This document shows, piece after piece, positions 13,701 to 22,100 of a stretch of DNA of 64,000 bases. The stretch is from Scortum barcoo (taxonomy: Eukaryota > Chordata > Actinopteri > Centrarchiformes > Terapontidae): the NCBI GenBank assembly GCA_023238725.1, contig CM041553.1:21076001-21140000 (forward strand), given 5' to 3'. The notes beneath the pieces are model-generated. The model was not told the origin of the DNA. It did no database searches and worked only from the letters and a program-made list of their open reading frames with translations. Position 1 is the first letter of the stretch; every line of letters begins with the position of its first letter. Made by a program: the position numbers and the translations under genes.

Positions 13701-14609
13701 AGTTTAGTGGAATTTTGAGGCCAACATAATATTAATATTTATGCTCAATGGTCTTCATTTTTTTACATTAACGTGTAATATTTTTATAAGGATCTCATAC
13801 TGAGAAGACGAATTCTGATCTTTTTAATTAGCAATACCACAATGTCAAAATACTCCACAGTAAAAGTAAAAAACCTGCATTCAAAATTGTATTAAGGTAA
13901 AAGCTCTGAAATAATTCTTGTTGGATTTATTCAGACTGAGGTGATTGGTCGACTAACTGATTAGTCCATTAGTCCATATCCATAATGTCTTCAAATGTGC
14001 ATTTTCTGCTTTTCTCTGTTTTATATGATTATAAATGTAATATCTTTGGGTTTTTTTAATATCTTTGTGGTAGAGACTGTTATTGGAAGAAACTGTGACA
14101 GGCATTTCCCTAATTTCTGACATTTGTTAGGCTGAACAGTAATCGAATAAATGTACAAATATTGTTTATTATGGATTATTACTATTATTGTTACATTAAG
14201 ATGTATGCAGCATTTTAATATCGTAGGTGTTCAAGGTGAAGCAGATTATAATGACATATTTACATGCACACTTTTACATATAAAGTGATCTTTAGATGGA
14301 AAATATTATTCTTTAAAGTAACTAGAGATGTCAGATAAATATAGTGAATTAAAATATATCTTTTTACTTTTCCCTCTGAAATATTAGAAATATATATACT
14401 TCAAATACTCATGTACAAGCAACTCTGAATTGTACTTTAGCTAAGCTACTCAAACAATTAAAAAAAAAAAAAAAACCTTGGTAAACAAACAAACAATGTC
14501 CCTGTCTCATCCTCTAAGGTGCATCATAACTGGCATGGCGTCTGGAAGTATCGTCCTCTTCTACAACGACTTCAACAGATGGCACCACGAGTACCAGACC
14601 AGGTACTGA
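689..14609 (+). CDS. lrba: lrba, 3' part: last seven coding exons (C-terminal WD40 domain)
   Basis: Coding exons are 689-754, 2537-2692, 5256-5423, 9584-9685, 9813-10009, 13527-13678 and 14519-14609. All have AG/GT borders and compatible phases and join to 309 residues plus a stop. LRBA is a very large cytoplasmic BEACH-WD40 scaffold; in mammals it is needed for recycling-endosome traffic of CTLA4. The visible part is the end of the WD40 propeller, with repeats recognisable by FGHRDVVTCLARSESYIGG, LTGHDCEVTCASVCAELGL, LLSRDGQYLLTGGDGGVV and ITGMASGSIVLFYNDFNRW. The paralog NBEA is the main alternative. The segment VQDQQYQLPVEIDPLI and the C-terminus HHEYQTRY fit LRBA, whereas NBEA as I recall it ends with a HYEHQNRY-like sequence. 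Neighbouring dclk2, rather than dclk1, agrees. The 5' part, including the BEACH domain, is outside the window. Confidence 0.93.
755..2536 (+). other. lrba: lrba intron with a possible conserved element
   Basis: Intron of 1.8 kb. Its first half is non-repetitive and GC-richer, with a 14-bp octamer palindrome at 996-1009 and pyrimidine tracts. The open frames at 1187-1738 cross pyrimidine-rich DNA and match no protein I know. Confidence 0.7.
996..1009. promoter_or_regulatory. Palindromic double POU octamer
   Basis: ATTTGCATGCAAAT is a perfect palindrome that contains the POU octamer ATGCAAAT on both strands. It lies in dense non-repetitive intron sequence. In vertebrates the introns of lrba host mab21l2 and its enhancers, so a regulatory role is plausible but inferred. 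Confidence 0.4.
2537..2692 (+). CDS. lrba: lrba coding exon (window exon 2)
   Basis: It encodes the SNMGSHRRQISDLLDQSIQ region and then CFVITADNRFILLCGFWDKS, the most conserved stretch of this blade in LRBA and NBEA. The acceptor lies behind a (CTCCT)n pyrimidine tract and the donor is gtgctg. Both split codons join correctly (Ala before, Gly after). Confidence 0.93.
2693..5255 (+). other. lrba: lrba intron
   Basis: Intron of 2.6 kb, mostly AT-rich, with a 36-bp (AC)n tract at 4103-4138. The stretch 4140-4470 is GC-richer and non-repetitive. No coding exon seen. Confidence 0.75.
4103..4138. repeat. (AC)18 microsatellite
   Basis: Uninterrupted AC dinucleotide run in an lrba intron. Confidence 0.97.
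5256..5423 (+). CDS. lrba: lrba coding exon (window exon 3)
   Basis: Fifty-five whole codons encode a full WD repeat: KLTQIVFGHRDVVTC, then SESYIGGDCYVLSGSRDATL and LLWYWNGK. The acceptor is tttttacag and the donor is the consensus gtaagt. A short CA tract starts about 35 bp into the following intron. Confidence 0.94.
5683..5708. repeat. (TG)n microsatellite
   Basis: Uninterrupted TG run of about 26 bp. Confidence 0.95.
5810..6020. promoter_or_regulatory. Candidate conserved noncoding element
   Basis: Complex, CpG-containing sequence between repeat-rich AT stretches, with gctaatttagtc and tccattacaaatg homeodomain-like cores. Judged by texture only; conservation has not been tested. Confidence 0.25.
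7709..7743. repeat. (CA)n microsatellite
   Basis: Uninterrupted CA run of about 35 bp. Confidence 0.97.
9584..9685 (+). CDS. lrba: lrba coding exon (window exon 4), tandem acceptor
   Basis: It encodes EFTMPRAILTGHDCEVTC and then ASVCAELGLVISGCK. The acceptor is a CAGCAG tandem: starting at 9584 gives Thr-Glu at the junction, starting at 9587 gives a single Lys. I chose 9584 because it keeps the residue spacing I recall in mammalian LRBA (GSETAAPRAIL). The donor is gtgag. Confidence 0.9.
9813..10009 (+). CDS. lrba: lrba coding exon (window exon 5)
   Basis: Separated from the previous exon by an intron of only 127 bp. It encodes GPCLIHSMNGDLLRTLEGPE and continues to VNGKLLGHMEVEDSIK, ending in phase 0 with donor gtgagg. 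GPCLIHSMNGDLLRTLEGPE is what I expect of LRBA rather than NBEA. Confidence 0.93.
11064..11088. repeat. (GA)n microsatellite
   Basis: Uninterrupted GA run in an lrba intron. Confidence 0.93.
12330..12500. promoter_or_regulatory. Candidate conserved noncoding element
   Basis: Non-repetitive GC-richer block containing GCCATCTTGG, CAATTAG and GGATTGATCC, next to poly(T) sequence. Conservation not tested. Confidence 0.25.
13527..13678 (+). CDS. lrba: lrba coding exon (window exon 6)
   Basis: It encodes AMLLSRDGQYLLTGGDGGVV and then VWQVHNLKQLFTYPGCDAGI, the penultimate blade. The acceptor is ctctgtcag. The exon ends with AG of an Arg codon before donor gtaac. Confidence 0.93.
13679..14518 (+). 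other. lrba: lrba intron, AT-rich
   Basis: Intron of 0.8 kb. Part of it (about 13,930-14,155) looks like a decayed dispersed fish repeat; an A-run lies at 14461-14475. Confidence 0.7.
13930..14155. mobile_element. Decayed dispersed fish repeat (MITE-like)
   Basis: It starts near ggtcgactaactgattagtc and ends near acagtaatcgaataaatg. The interior has gtgacaggcatttccctaat and tttctgacatttgttag, as in a repeat I recall from many teleost genomes. The ends are degenerate, so borders are approximate. Confidence 0.4.
14519..14609 (+). CDS. lrba: lrba last coding exon and stop codon
   Basis: It completes the split Arg codon and encodes CIITGMASGSIVLFYNDFNR and then WHHEYQTRY, followed by TGA at 14607-14609. 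The C-terminal peptide is the best evidence for LRBA over NBEA. The acceptor is cctctaag, preceded by an A-rich rather than pyrimidine-rich upstream sequence. Confidence 0.94.
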
Positions 14610-15850
14610 GCCGACGACAGCAGCGACCCGGCTGACGAAGATCCAAACTGTTTCAAGAGTGAACTCTTTATCAAAAGCACTATTCTGTCTATATCCTGAT
14701 ATCCTGAATGTATCTCGTTGAAAGAAGACAAAGCAAATCTGTCCTGTTAGAGTAAAAACTATTTTTAAAAAGGGCATTGCTATATTTTGTAGATCAGATA
14801 GAAAATTTTCATATAAATCATAGGGTGGGGGTTGTGTTATGTGCGGTTAAAAACAGATCTATTTTTAGCTGTAAGAGTCTATTTTCATCTCCTCCGGAAA
14901 AGAAAAAGTGGGATTTGTGGGGAGCTAGTGAGAATATCTTCCAAATATTTGTGTACTTTAGGGTGAGTGATTTATTTTTCATTTGTTTTCTGTAGGTGTG
15001 TATGTGGGGAATAATAATTATTAAGCTATCATTCACAGCTTTTTGCCATCTTGGCACCACAGCCGGTAGATATGAAATGTTATGAATAAATGTATTGGAC
15101 AGAAGGATAAATGAAGAAGGAATATACATATATAAATATATATATTCTGTTTAAATGTACTCCTCCATATTTAAAATTTTCCATTCCCTCTGTGCTTGCT
15201 ATAAGGTTGCGTCTGTGCATGGCTCTCAACTCGTACGAAACATATCAGCGCAGACCTGTATCATTTAACACTTTAAACATCGAAACTTTCCACTCTCATC
15301 CAGCGACGCTGAAGAGGAGCTTTCTTCCCAGAAATGACTGAAAAGGCAAACAGTTGATTAATGTATGAGTGTATGAGATCATATTTTACTTTCAAATCAC
15401 TAAATGAAATTCATATCACATCATCATGACTGGTCCCTAAGACAGCTTAGCATCTTTAAAGTCCTCTTTGAGTCCTGTCTTCAAAGCAGCTAAGAGCAGA
15501 GTGAGATATGCAATGAAAGGAAGGACTTTCCTCTGTTTCAGTCTAAAGCTCTTTTTTTTTCATCACAGCAGTCTAAATCGCAGGATGAGCGGATATGTTA
15601 AAATGTGATTCAACATTAAAAATGTCAATGAGACGTACTCCTTCGGTCCTCAGTGAAAGAAACGTCCACTTGTGTCTTCGATTTTGAGGAAACATTCCTT
15701 TAAAGTTTGTGCTTTGAATCTCCAGTTATATGAGAACTGCTGTTATCTATCAACCAATTTTTTTGTCTTGTTTTGTTTTTTTTTTTGCAATCATTTTGGA
15801 GTGTTTTGTGTGCTGAGTTCTGACAATAAAACTGAATTTTATAACTTGAA
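14610..15850 (+). other. lrba: lrba 3' UTR
   Basis: AT-rich non-coding sequence after the lrba stop. AATAAA hexamers lie at 15085-15090 and 15825-15830; the second is followed within 30 bp by a U/GU-rich stretch (aaagtgtatttt) and is the likely main cleavage signal. The exact 3' end is inferred. Confidence 0.6.
15825..15830 (+). terminator. lrba: poly(A) signal, lrba distal
   Basis: A canonical AATAAA about 1.2 kb past the stop codon, with a downstream GU/U-rich element. A proximal AATAAA at 15085 could give a shorter UTR. Confidence 0.6.
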
Positions 15851-15960
15851 TTCTGGTACAAAGTGTATTTTCCAACCAGGAGTCACGAGACTGCACAGCA
15901 CCCTCTAGTGGCGACCTCTGCTCTCACACAAATATTCACAACAAACAGTCACTTGAAGTC

Positions 15961-15966
15961 TTTATT
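15961..15966 (-). terminator. dclk2: poly(A) signal, dclk2
   Basis: TTTATT on the + strand reads AATAAA on the dclk2 strand. The sequence beyond it on that strand contains ttgtgtgagag, a plausible GU-rich downstream element. This puts the dclk2 3' end near 15,935-15,950. Confidence 0.5.
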
Positions 15967-17334
15967 GCATTTTTATTTTTTGCTGGATTGCCGTTTCAAA
16001 ACAGTAGGACATTAAAAGCAGCCACTCTATGCCTAATAAAAACCGTTGCTCCAGTTCAACACAGATGATATTTCTGTTTTCATACAAATTTCCCTTTTAC
16101 AAACTGCTTATGAAAATCTACTTTACCTACATATACATAAGAGGAAGCTAAACAACATTATGTACCAACTTGACTGTGTACGTGTGAGGGTTTTTGTCTT
16201 ACAGGGAGGCAGGAGGTGGGAAAAGGAGTGTGCATGCAGCTGAAAGTCCTGAAACAGGTAAAGAGGCATGTTGGAGGAGTTAGCCCTACTGACACCAGCT
16301 GGGATAAACGCTGTGGAGTTTTAAACAGGTACAAAACAAAATCACTTTTTTTTTTTTCCCAGGATGCACAATTATTAGCCCCGTTCCTCAGTCAAGCTGG
16401 TTTTCATTTAAAAAGGCATCATTAAGCTATGAGCTGTTGGCTAGTGGTCAGGCACAAACCCGTCACCTTGACAACACATTCATTCATATAAATCCAACAG
16501 ATCAAAAACCAGTGCGTAAATACTCTGAAGGAACGTGTGGAGTAATTTCATGCGAGCCATAGTACTACGTAATCTGGTAAAGGTGTGTACTTTCTGCGCA
16601 GAAGATAGCAGTTTTATTGCAGTTCATTAGAAACAAACCTTCAGTTTGGTTTCCTGTCTGTTGGATCTACTTTCTATAGTTTTATCTACAGCAGTCATGA
16701 CTTTCAGAGCCGCGACGGCGCAGACACACATGTAGGCAAAAACAACCCTTCAAGTTTCAGGTGGACAACTAAGGTTCTTCAGTCTATACACGGCTATAAT
16801 GTTCACACATCAGATGCTAAAACAGTACGTGAGTGAATGTGTCCGCTACAGTGGGTGGACAAAATGATCTACTAAAGAGACTGAATGGAGCATGAAGGCA
16901 GGTGTTAAAAGTTCACTAAAATAAAAAAAAACAACAACTTTTGCCTCACTTTTAGTATTTAGTAGTTTAGTATTTGGACATGCAAAGAGTTTTTATGTTA
17001 TTTAAGATGTGTTTCTCTGACAGTACTGTTTGTTCTCCAATACAGCAAAAGTGGGAGGAATTTTGTTTGTGGTAATAACACTAAAAAATGACATTTCTTT
17101 CCACCAGTGTCCTGGTGACTCTGGATAACCTACAAATAACTTACAAATCTCACTACAGACAATTTTCATAAAAATATAGACACTACTTTTTTTTCCAAAA
17201 ATTATTAAGTTATGCAAGCACCACAAACGCAATTCTGGTCACCTCCACTGTAACATGAAGGCAACACAAATCTCAATGATATCTCGTAACTTCAAGTTAA
17301 CCCAAAGCTTTCTGCGTGGCTAAATGACACCAGA

Positions 17335-17610
17335 GCAACAGTCCCCAACGTGAGGGTTTGGACCCCCAAAGGGATCAAAACATAAATCTGAGGGGTTTGG
17401 AGATCATCAACAGGACACAAAGCAGAAAGACACTCTTTCTACACAAAATTGTGTTTATTTTTTATGATGCCTCTGAAGTATTTGATAATTTAATGTTTTC
17501 TGGCCCCTGAATATATTTAAATAAAACAATTAAAATCACTGGTTGGGGTCACAAGTGGACAAAGGGCCAAAAAAATGGGGATGTAAGAAATGTAAAAAAA
17601 AAAAAAGGTT
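17335..17610. mobile_element. Degenerate hAT-like nonautonomous element in dclk2 3' UTR
   Basis: It shows, in order, ccccaacgtgagggtttgga, a CAAAGGGATCAAAACATAAA stretch, TCTGAGGGGTTTGGAGATCA, acaaaattgtgtttattttt, and ggttggggtcacaagtggac. This order matches a vertebrate/fish hAT-type MITE with cccaacct...ggttggga ends. The right terminus is eroded into poly(A) sequence. Confidence 0.5.
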
Positions 17611-17983
17611 TTGTTTTTTTTCTTTTCAATTTTGGATGAACATTGCTAATTACCTCTTTTACGTGACAAGAGAAAAATACACAGAATCTGCAAGTAGAGC
17701 TGAAGCCGTTTGCATTGCCTTACTCGTTATTATATATTTGGTCTCTTCATTTTGTCAACCCACTGTATAAAGTCTATATAGTAACACTTAACAGGAGTCT
17801 TAAGTTTAACAGTAAATGTGCAGTTACCATCGGGGTGGCTGTGTTTGGGAAAAAATACTCATAGTGGTTATACAGTCGTTGGATCACACTACAGGTACCT
17901 AGGCCAGCGAGTTGAGGTGACTGATATGCGAATACTTGTATTACGGACGTACGGTCTCTCTGCTAAAGCAACGGGAGTTCAAG

Positions 17984-17986
<3 letters not shown>

Positions 17987-18015
<29 letters not shown>
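17987..18015. repeat. (GT)n microsatellite in dclk2 3' UTR
   Basis: Uninterrupted GT run; reads (AC)n in the dclk2 transcript. Confidence 0.96.
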
Positions 18016-18326
18016 ATGGATCTCTATTTACAGCGGAGCCACAGGCAGTCAAAATGTGATAATAAATAAATAAAAGGACTTCACATTAACGCGATGTACT
18101 AAATGCATGACTGTCATAGACAAACCACTCAGAACAGTGATATATTCCCTTTCTCCACATCCTCCGTTAATAAATACAAACATATATACAGTCGACAAAC
18201 TCTTAGAAAATGCCTTGTATCCTCCTTGTATCTATCCTCCTTTACAGCTACTGGAAAACCTCGCCCCCCACGTTTTCTGATACACACATGTAAAGAGAAG
18301 GAGTGTGAGGGCGGTAGACCCACCGT

Positions 18327-19112
18327 TTAAACCTGCTCTATGAGCTCCTCATCAGGCAGAGGGATGGGAGAAGGAGGGCCAGCGGGGGAGGGCGGGGTCG
18401 AGGATCTGGGAGGTGTAGAGGGAGGAGAGGGAAACAGAGTTGGATGGATGCTCGGAGGGGAGGAGGGCTCTTGTTTGCTTGGGGAGGAGAGAGGGAAGAG
18501 TATGACGGGTTTGACCGGGGAGGCTGGGGAAGGGGAAGCTTGTTTTGTGGGAGAAGGAGCCTCTTTGGTGGGAGAGGAGGAAGAGGGTGGTTTGATGGGA
18601 GAAGAGGGAGACAGAGAGGCTGGTTTGGTCAGAGAGGAGGAGGTTTGGGCGACAGGTGTAGACGGAGCCATGTAGGTGAAAAGAGCAGGGGGGCCGGAGG
18701 GTGAGGGGGTTTCTAGAGATAAGGAGGGAGCGACAGAGGGGGATGTAGGCGATGCTCTTATTTCAGGAGGGGAGGAGATGGGGAGAGTTTCAGCAGAGGG
18801 TGAAGGGGAGAAATGAAGCAAACTGACAGGAGCAGAAGGAAGGAGGTCGACAGCGTCAGTTGGGGAAGCAGAGCGGGGAGCGTTAGAGGGGGGCGTGGCA
18901 TCAGCAGTCCTCGCGGCCTCGTTGGGTGACGCCAGCGGCGCGGCAGGTTTTGGTTCTTTGGTGCGTGACGCCCGCTCGGTTGGAGAAGCTGGCCCGGACT
19001 TTGTTGGCGAGGCCGGTTTGACTGGAGGGGCAGATGGCGGACGTGGCACTGTTTGGGGCCCCGGACAACGACGGGTGGGGAGTTGGAGGGTCTCCTTATC
19101 GAGAGCTGTGTT
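18327..19112 (-). CDS. dclk2: dclk2 last coding exon: long Pro/Ser-rich tail
   Basis: It begins NTALDKE, the same junction as mammalian DCLK2, after acceptor ttttcccag, and runs 261 codons to TAA. About half the residues are Pro, Ser or Ala. Six S-P-x-K motifs (three SPTK, plus SPIK, SPVK, SPSK) fit proline-directed kinase sites such as those in microtubule-associated proteins. There is no recognisable fold. It ends in an acidic PDEELIEQV. In DCLK1 the C-terminal tail inhibits the kinase; whether this one does is unknown. Confidence 0.9.
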   Translation of the reverse strand, partial: NTALDKETLQLPTRRCPGPQTVPRPPSAPPVKPASPTKSGPASPTERASRTKEPKPAAPLASPNEAARTADATPPSNAPRSASPTDAVDLLPSAPVSLLHFSPSPSAETLPISSPPEIRASPTSPSVAPSLSLETPSPSGPPALFTYMAPSTPVAQTSSSLTKPASLSPSSPIKPPSSSSPTKEAPSPTKQASPSPASPVKPVILFPLSSPSKQEPSSPPSIHPTLFPSPPSTPPRSSTPPSPAGPPSPIPLPDEELIEQV

Positions 19113-22100
19113 CTGGGAAAACAGACAGACAGACAGACCATCAGCTCGATTCTTCAAACCTCTGAAGCTTTAACAGCACCAATCAGAACAGAGAGAGAAA
19201 TCTACGCTGAATTCAGGAAACTTGAGTAACTTAGCATAAAAAGAATAATCTGTGTGTTTTCCTGTGAGCAAAGATATTTGTTCAGCTTTTATTTTAACAC
19301 CTACATTTATTAACAGCTGACCCAATTTTTTTGTTCTTTAAATTGAATTTAATGATTTCTATGAATGATCGGCACACACACACACACACGATGAAACAAG
19401 CTAATGAAAATGGACATTAATAACTGAAAGATGATTAAACAAAAAGACGCTTCACACAGTACACTGACCCCACAAGAAGGCAAATCAGATCATCGGTGCT
19501 ATTCTACGTGCAGAGAGAGGGCAAATGAGAAAGTAAACGGTTACTTTTTCATTCAACAGGTGCGCACACATGTGGTGCTTTTGTCTCGAACAAAGCCAAT
19601 GATGTGCTCTCACGTGGGACAGAAAACGAGTAAATGTCACGTTCCTCATTTGCCCTTGCGCTGAATCTCAGCAGCAGAACAGACGAGGCGTAGCGTTAGG
19701 TGTTAGTACATACCATTGCCTTGGAGCTAAATTCAGAGGGACGTAATGCAAGGAGAGGGGAGAAGCAAAAAAGGGACAGAGACTAGTCTTACTCACAGCT
19801 TCACAAAATAAGGTCAACACAACAACAAGCATGACGGCCAGTGGACAGCTGTCGTTCCAGCTCAGTGCTAATCTGGTATTTCAGATCATTAAAAAGAATT
19901 TCAAACCAAATGACACTTTGCATTTGACAGGACTGAGTTGGAACAAACTGTAAGACTGTCTATAAGTGACTAATTCAGGCAGAAACACGTGTCAGTGAGT
20001 GCTAAGCTCTATTTGCACACCAATAGACTGAATGTGTCACTTGAATGTGGTCGTTTTAAAAGACAAGGCTGACATTGTTCTGTATCTTTCAACAAAACCC
20101 ACGAAGAGACCGAAACCAACAATTAACTGTTGACTGATGAGGCTTATTCCTCTGTTGTCCAAAAACTACTAAAAACACACCAATGATCCACAGTGTTGTA
20201 CTGGATGACATGCTGATTTATTTCCGCCGATACCAACACTGTAGTTTGTTTTGAGTCAATCCCACATACACCATCCTGCTACTGTGAATATCCGCTAGAG
20301 CATTACACATTATTAAACATTACTATTTGCTCCTGTTTGGGTAAAACAGTGAGCTAAAAAATGACACTCAGCTATTCAAGAAATTGTTGAGACATTTTTA
20401 CATATTTATCTTATCCACAGTAAACAACTGGGCTTAAGGTCCCAGGAAGGGAAATCAATGTATTGAAAGACTGTCTAACACATTGTAGGTTTTGGTCTTT
20501 TCATAGAAAAATGTAGAATAACATCAGACTTGTCATTTAAATGTGAAGAACAATTTTCTATCCAAGGCAATAAAGCCACATTGATTTGCATCCATCTCTG
20601 CAAATTTAAACTACAGAACGGTGACAGCGCAGTCCCTATTTATCTCCACAAGGTGGCACCAGAGCACCATAAACATGGAACACATTTTGGACTTGTGGAC
20701 TGCAGAAAGTTTTTAAGGAGTGTTTTTTTTTTTTTAAATGACATCTCTAACAAACAACAATAAGTAATGGCAGAGAGTGAGGCAAATGAAACTGCTCTGG
20801 CGTTAGCGCTGTAAACATGCCAAATGACCTCAGTGACAATGTGATCAAACAAACATCCTTCAAAAACACAGACGATTATTTTCACATCCCCTAAAAGTTG
20901 ATGCAAGTGGAATGAAATGTGAGCAAAGGAGCAGAATGACGAGTGTGAAAAAGAGTCGGGAGGAGGAAATCTGGGACAGAGCGCATGTTGGGAGAGAGTT
21001 AGCGAGGTCCACATCAGCTGGTTATTGAGAGCGGTTACTGCAGCTGGCTGGCCGGAGAAGAGGGGCGCTGGGTGGGTGGGGTGGGTGGGTGGGGGTCCTG
21101 AGAAAGAAACAGGAAGGAAGGGAAAGGGAGGGAGAGCAATGGGGGGGTGGTGGGAGCTGTTGTAGAGGACGAAGGAAAGGGCGATGGCTGGAAAGGAAGA
21201 CGGCAAGCAGGAGGGCGGGGGTGTATGAAGAGTGTACCAGGCTCTCAGCTCCAGGCGTCCCCTGTGGTCCTGGGTCGAGTGTGAGGGAGGGGTGGTGAGG
21301 AGGTGAAGGAGGAGGGAGGAGGAGGAAGAGGATGGAGAGGAGGAGTAGAAGGAGGAGGTGGAGGAGGGGCCGAGGCCAAGGCCCACGCTTACGCCTCGAA
21401 CTGTCAAATGAGATTTATAGCAGAAACAAAAATGAGGCTCTTTGCAGATAAAGATCAAATCAAATTTCTCATTAGACACTTCCCCCCTCCCTTTCCTGTG
21501 TTCAGTTCGGAGCGACAGACTATAGAGAGAGCGGGCTGATGGGTGATGTGACCTGATGAGAATGAGGAGCGGAGGAGGTCGAACTGTACGACAGGAAATG
21601 ATGCGAGTGAGGCTTGAAACAGACAGGAAGAAAAGGATGTGCGACTACCCCAGGGATGACTTCTCCAGCCCTGTCCTATCTCAGAGTTTTTCCATCAATC
21701 CAAAAAATCCTGTCTGACATGTTTACAGAGTTGTTTATAAGTTGTCTTTAATGTCCTCTTGGACGATGATTGAGGTCAGATATTCTTGGCCTGGTCGTTA
21801 AGTGGGCATAAGATTTATATAGATTGACTCAGGGGGAGCTCAATCTTCTGTATTTGGGTCAAACATTCAGCGCCGCGCAGTAAATGTTTGGAAAAGGGCC
21901 TGACATGTTCAAGCTGCTTCAGGGACCTCGTCAATTACCGCTAAACCCATGTCAACACCTCGACGCTGCAGATTTAAGAGGTCACTGAAAATTTAACAAC
22001 CTCGTCACCAATCCTACGATTACTCTCTAAAAAAGGACTGCAGTGAGTTGGAAAATGGGGCAAAAGTATAAGAGTGATATTAACTAAATCTTTGGATTGT

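Larger units (their letters stand above)
15940..18326 (-). other. dclk2: dclk2 3' UTR (long)
   Basis: About 2.4 kb between the dclk2 stop and the distal AATAAA, with no convincing ORF. It contains a degenerate hAT-like repeat (17335-17610), a (GT)n tract (17987-18015) and an AAATAAAT tract near 18060. Internal TTTATT motifs could give shorter transcripts. Confidence 0.5.

Noticed and set aside
689..14609. nbea instead of lrba
   Set aside because: The C-terminus HHEYQTRY, the QDQQYQLPVEIDPLI segment and the dclk2 neighbour fit lrba better; NBEA pairs with DCLK1.
18340..18704. Glycine-rich plus-strand open frames over the dclk2 tail exon
   Set aside because: They are the complement of the Pro/Ser-rich coding sequence.
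20640..21479. 279-codon minus-strand open frame inside dclk2 intron 16
   Set aside because: Its interior is pyrimidine-rich low complexity (Ser/Pro/Leu runs) opposite the polypurine block and the rest matches no DCLK sequence. An alternative terminal exon cannot be excluded without RNA data.
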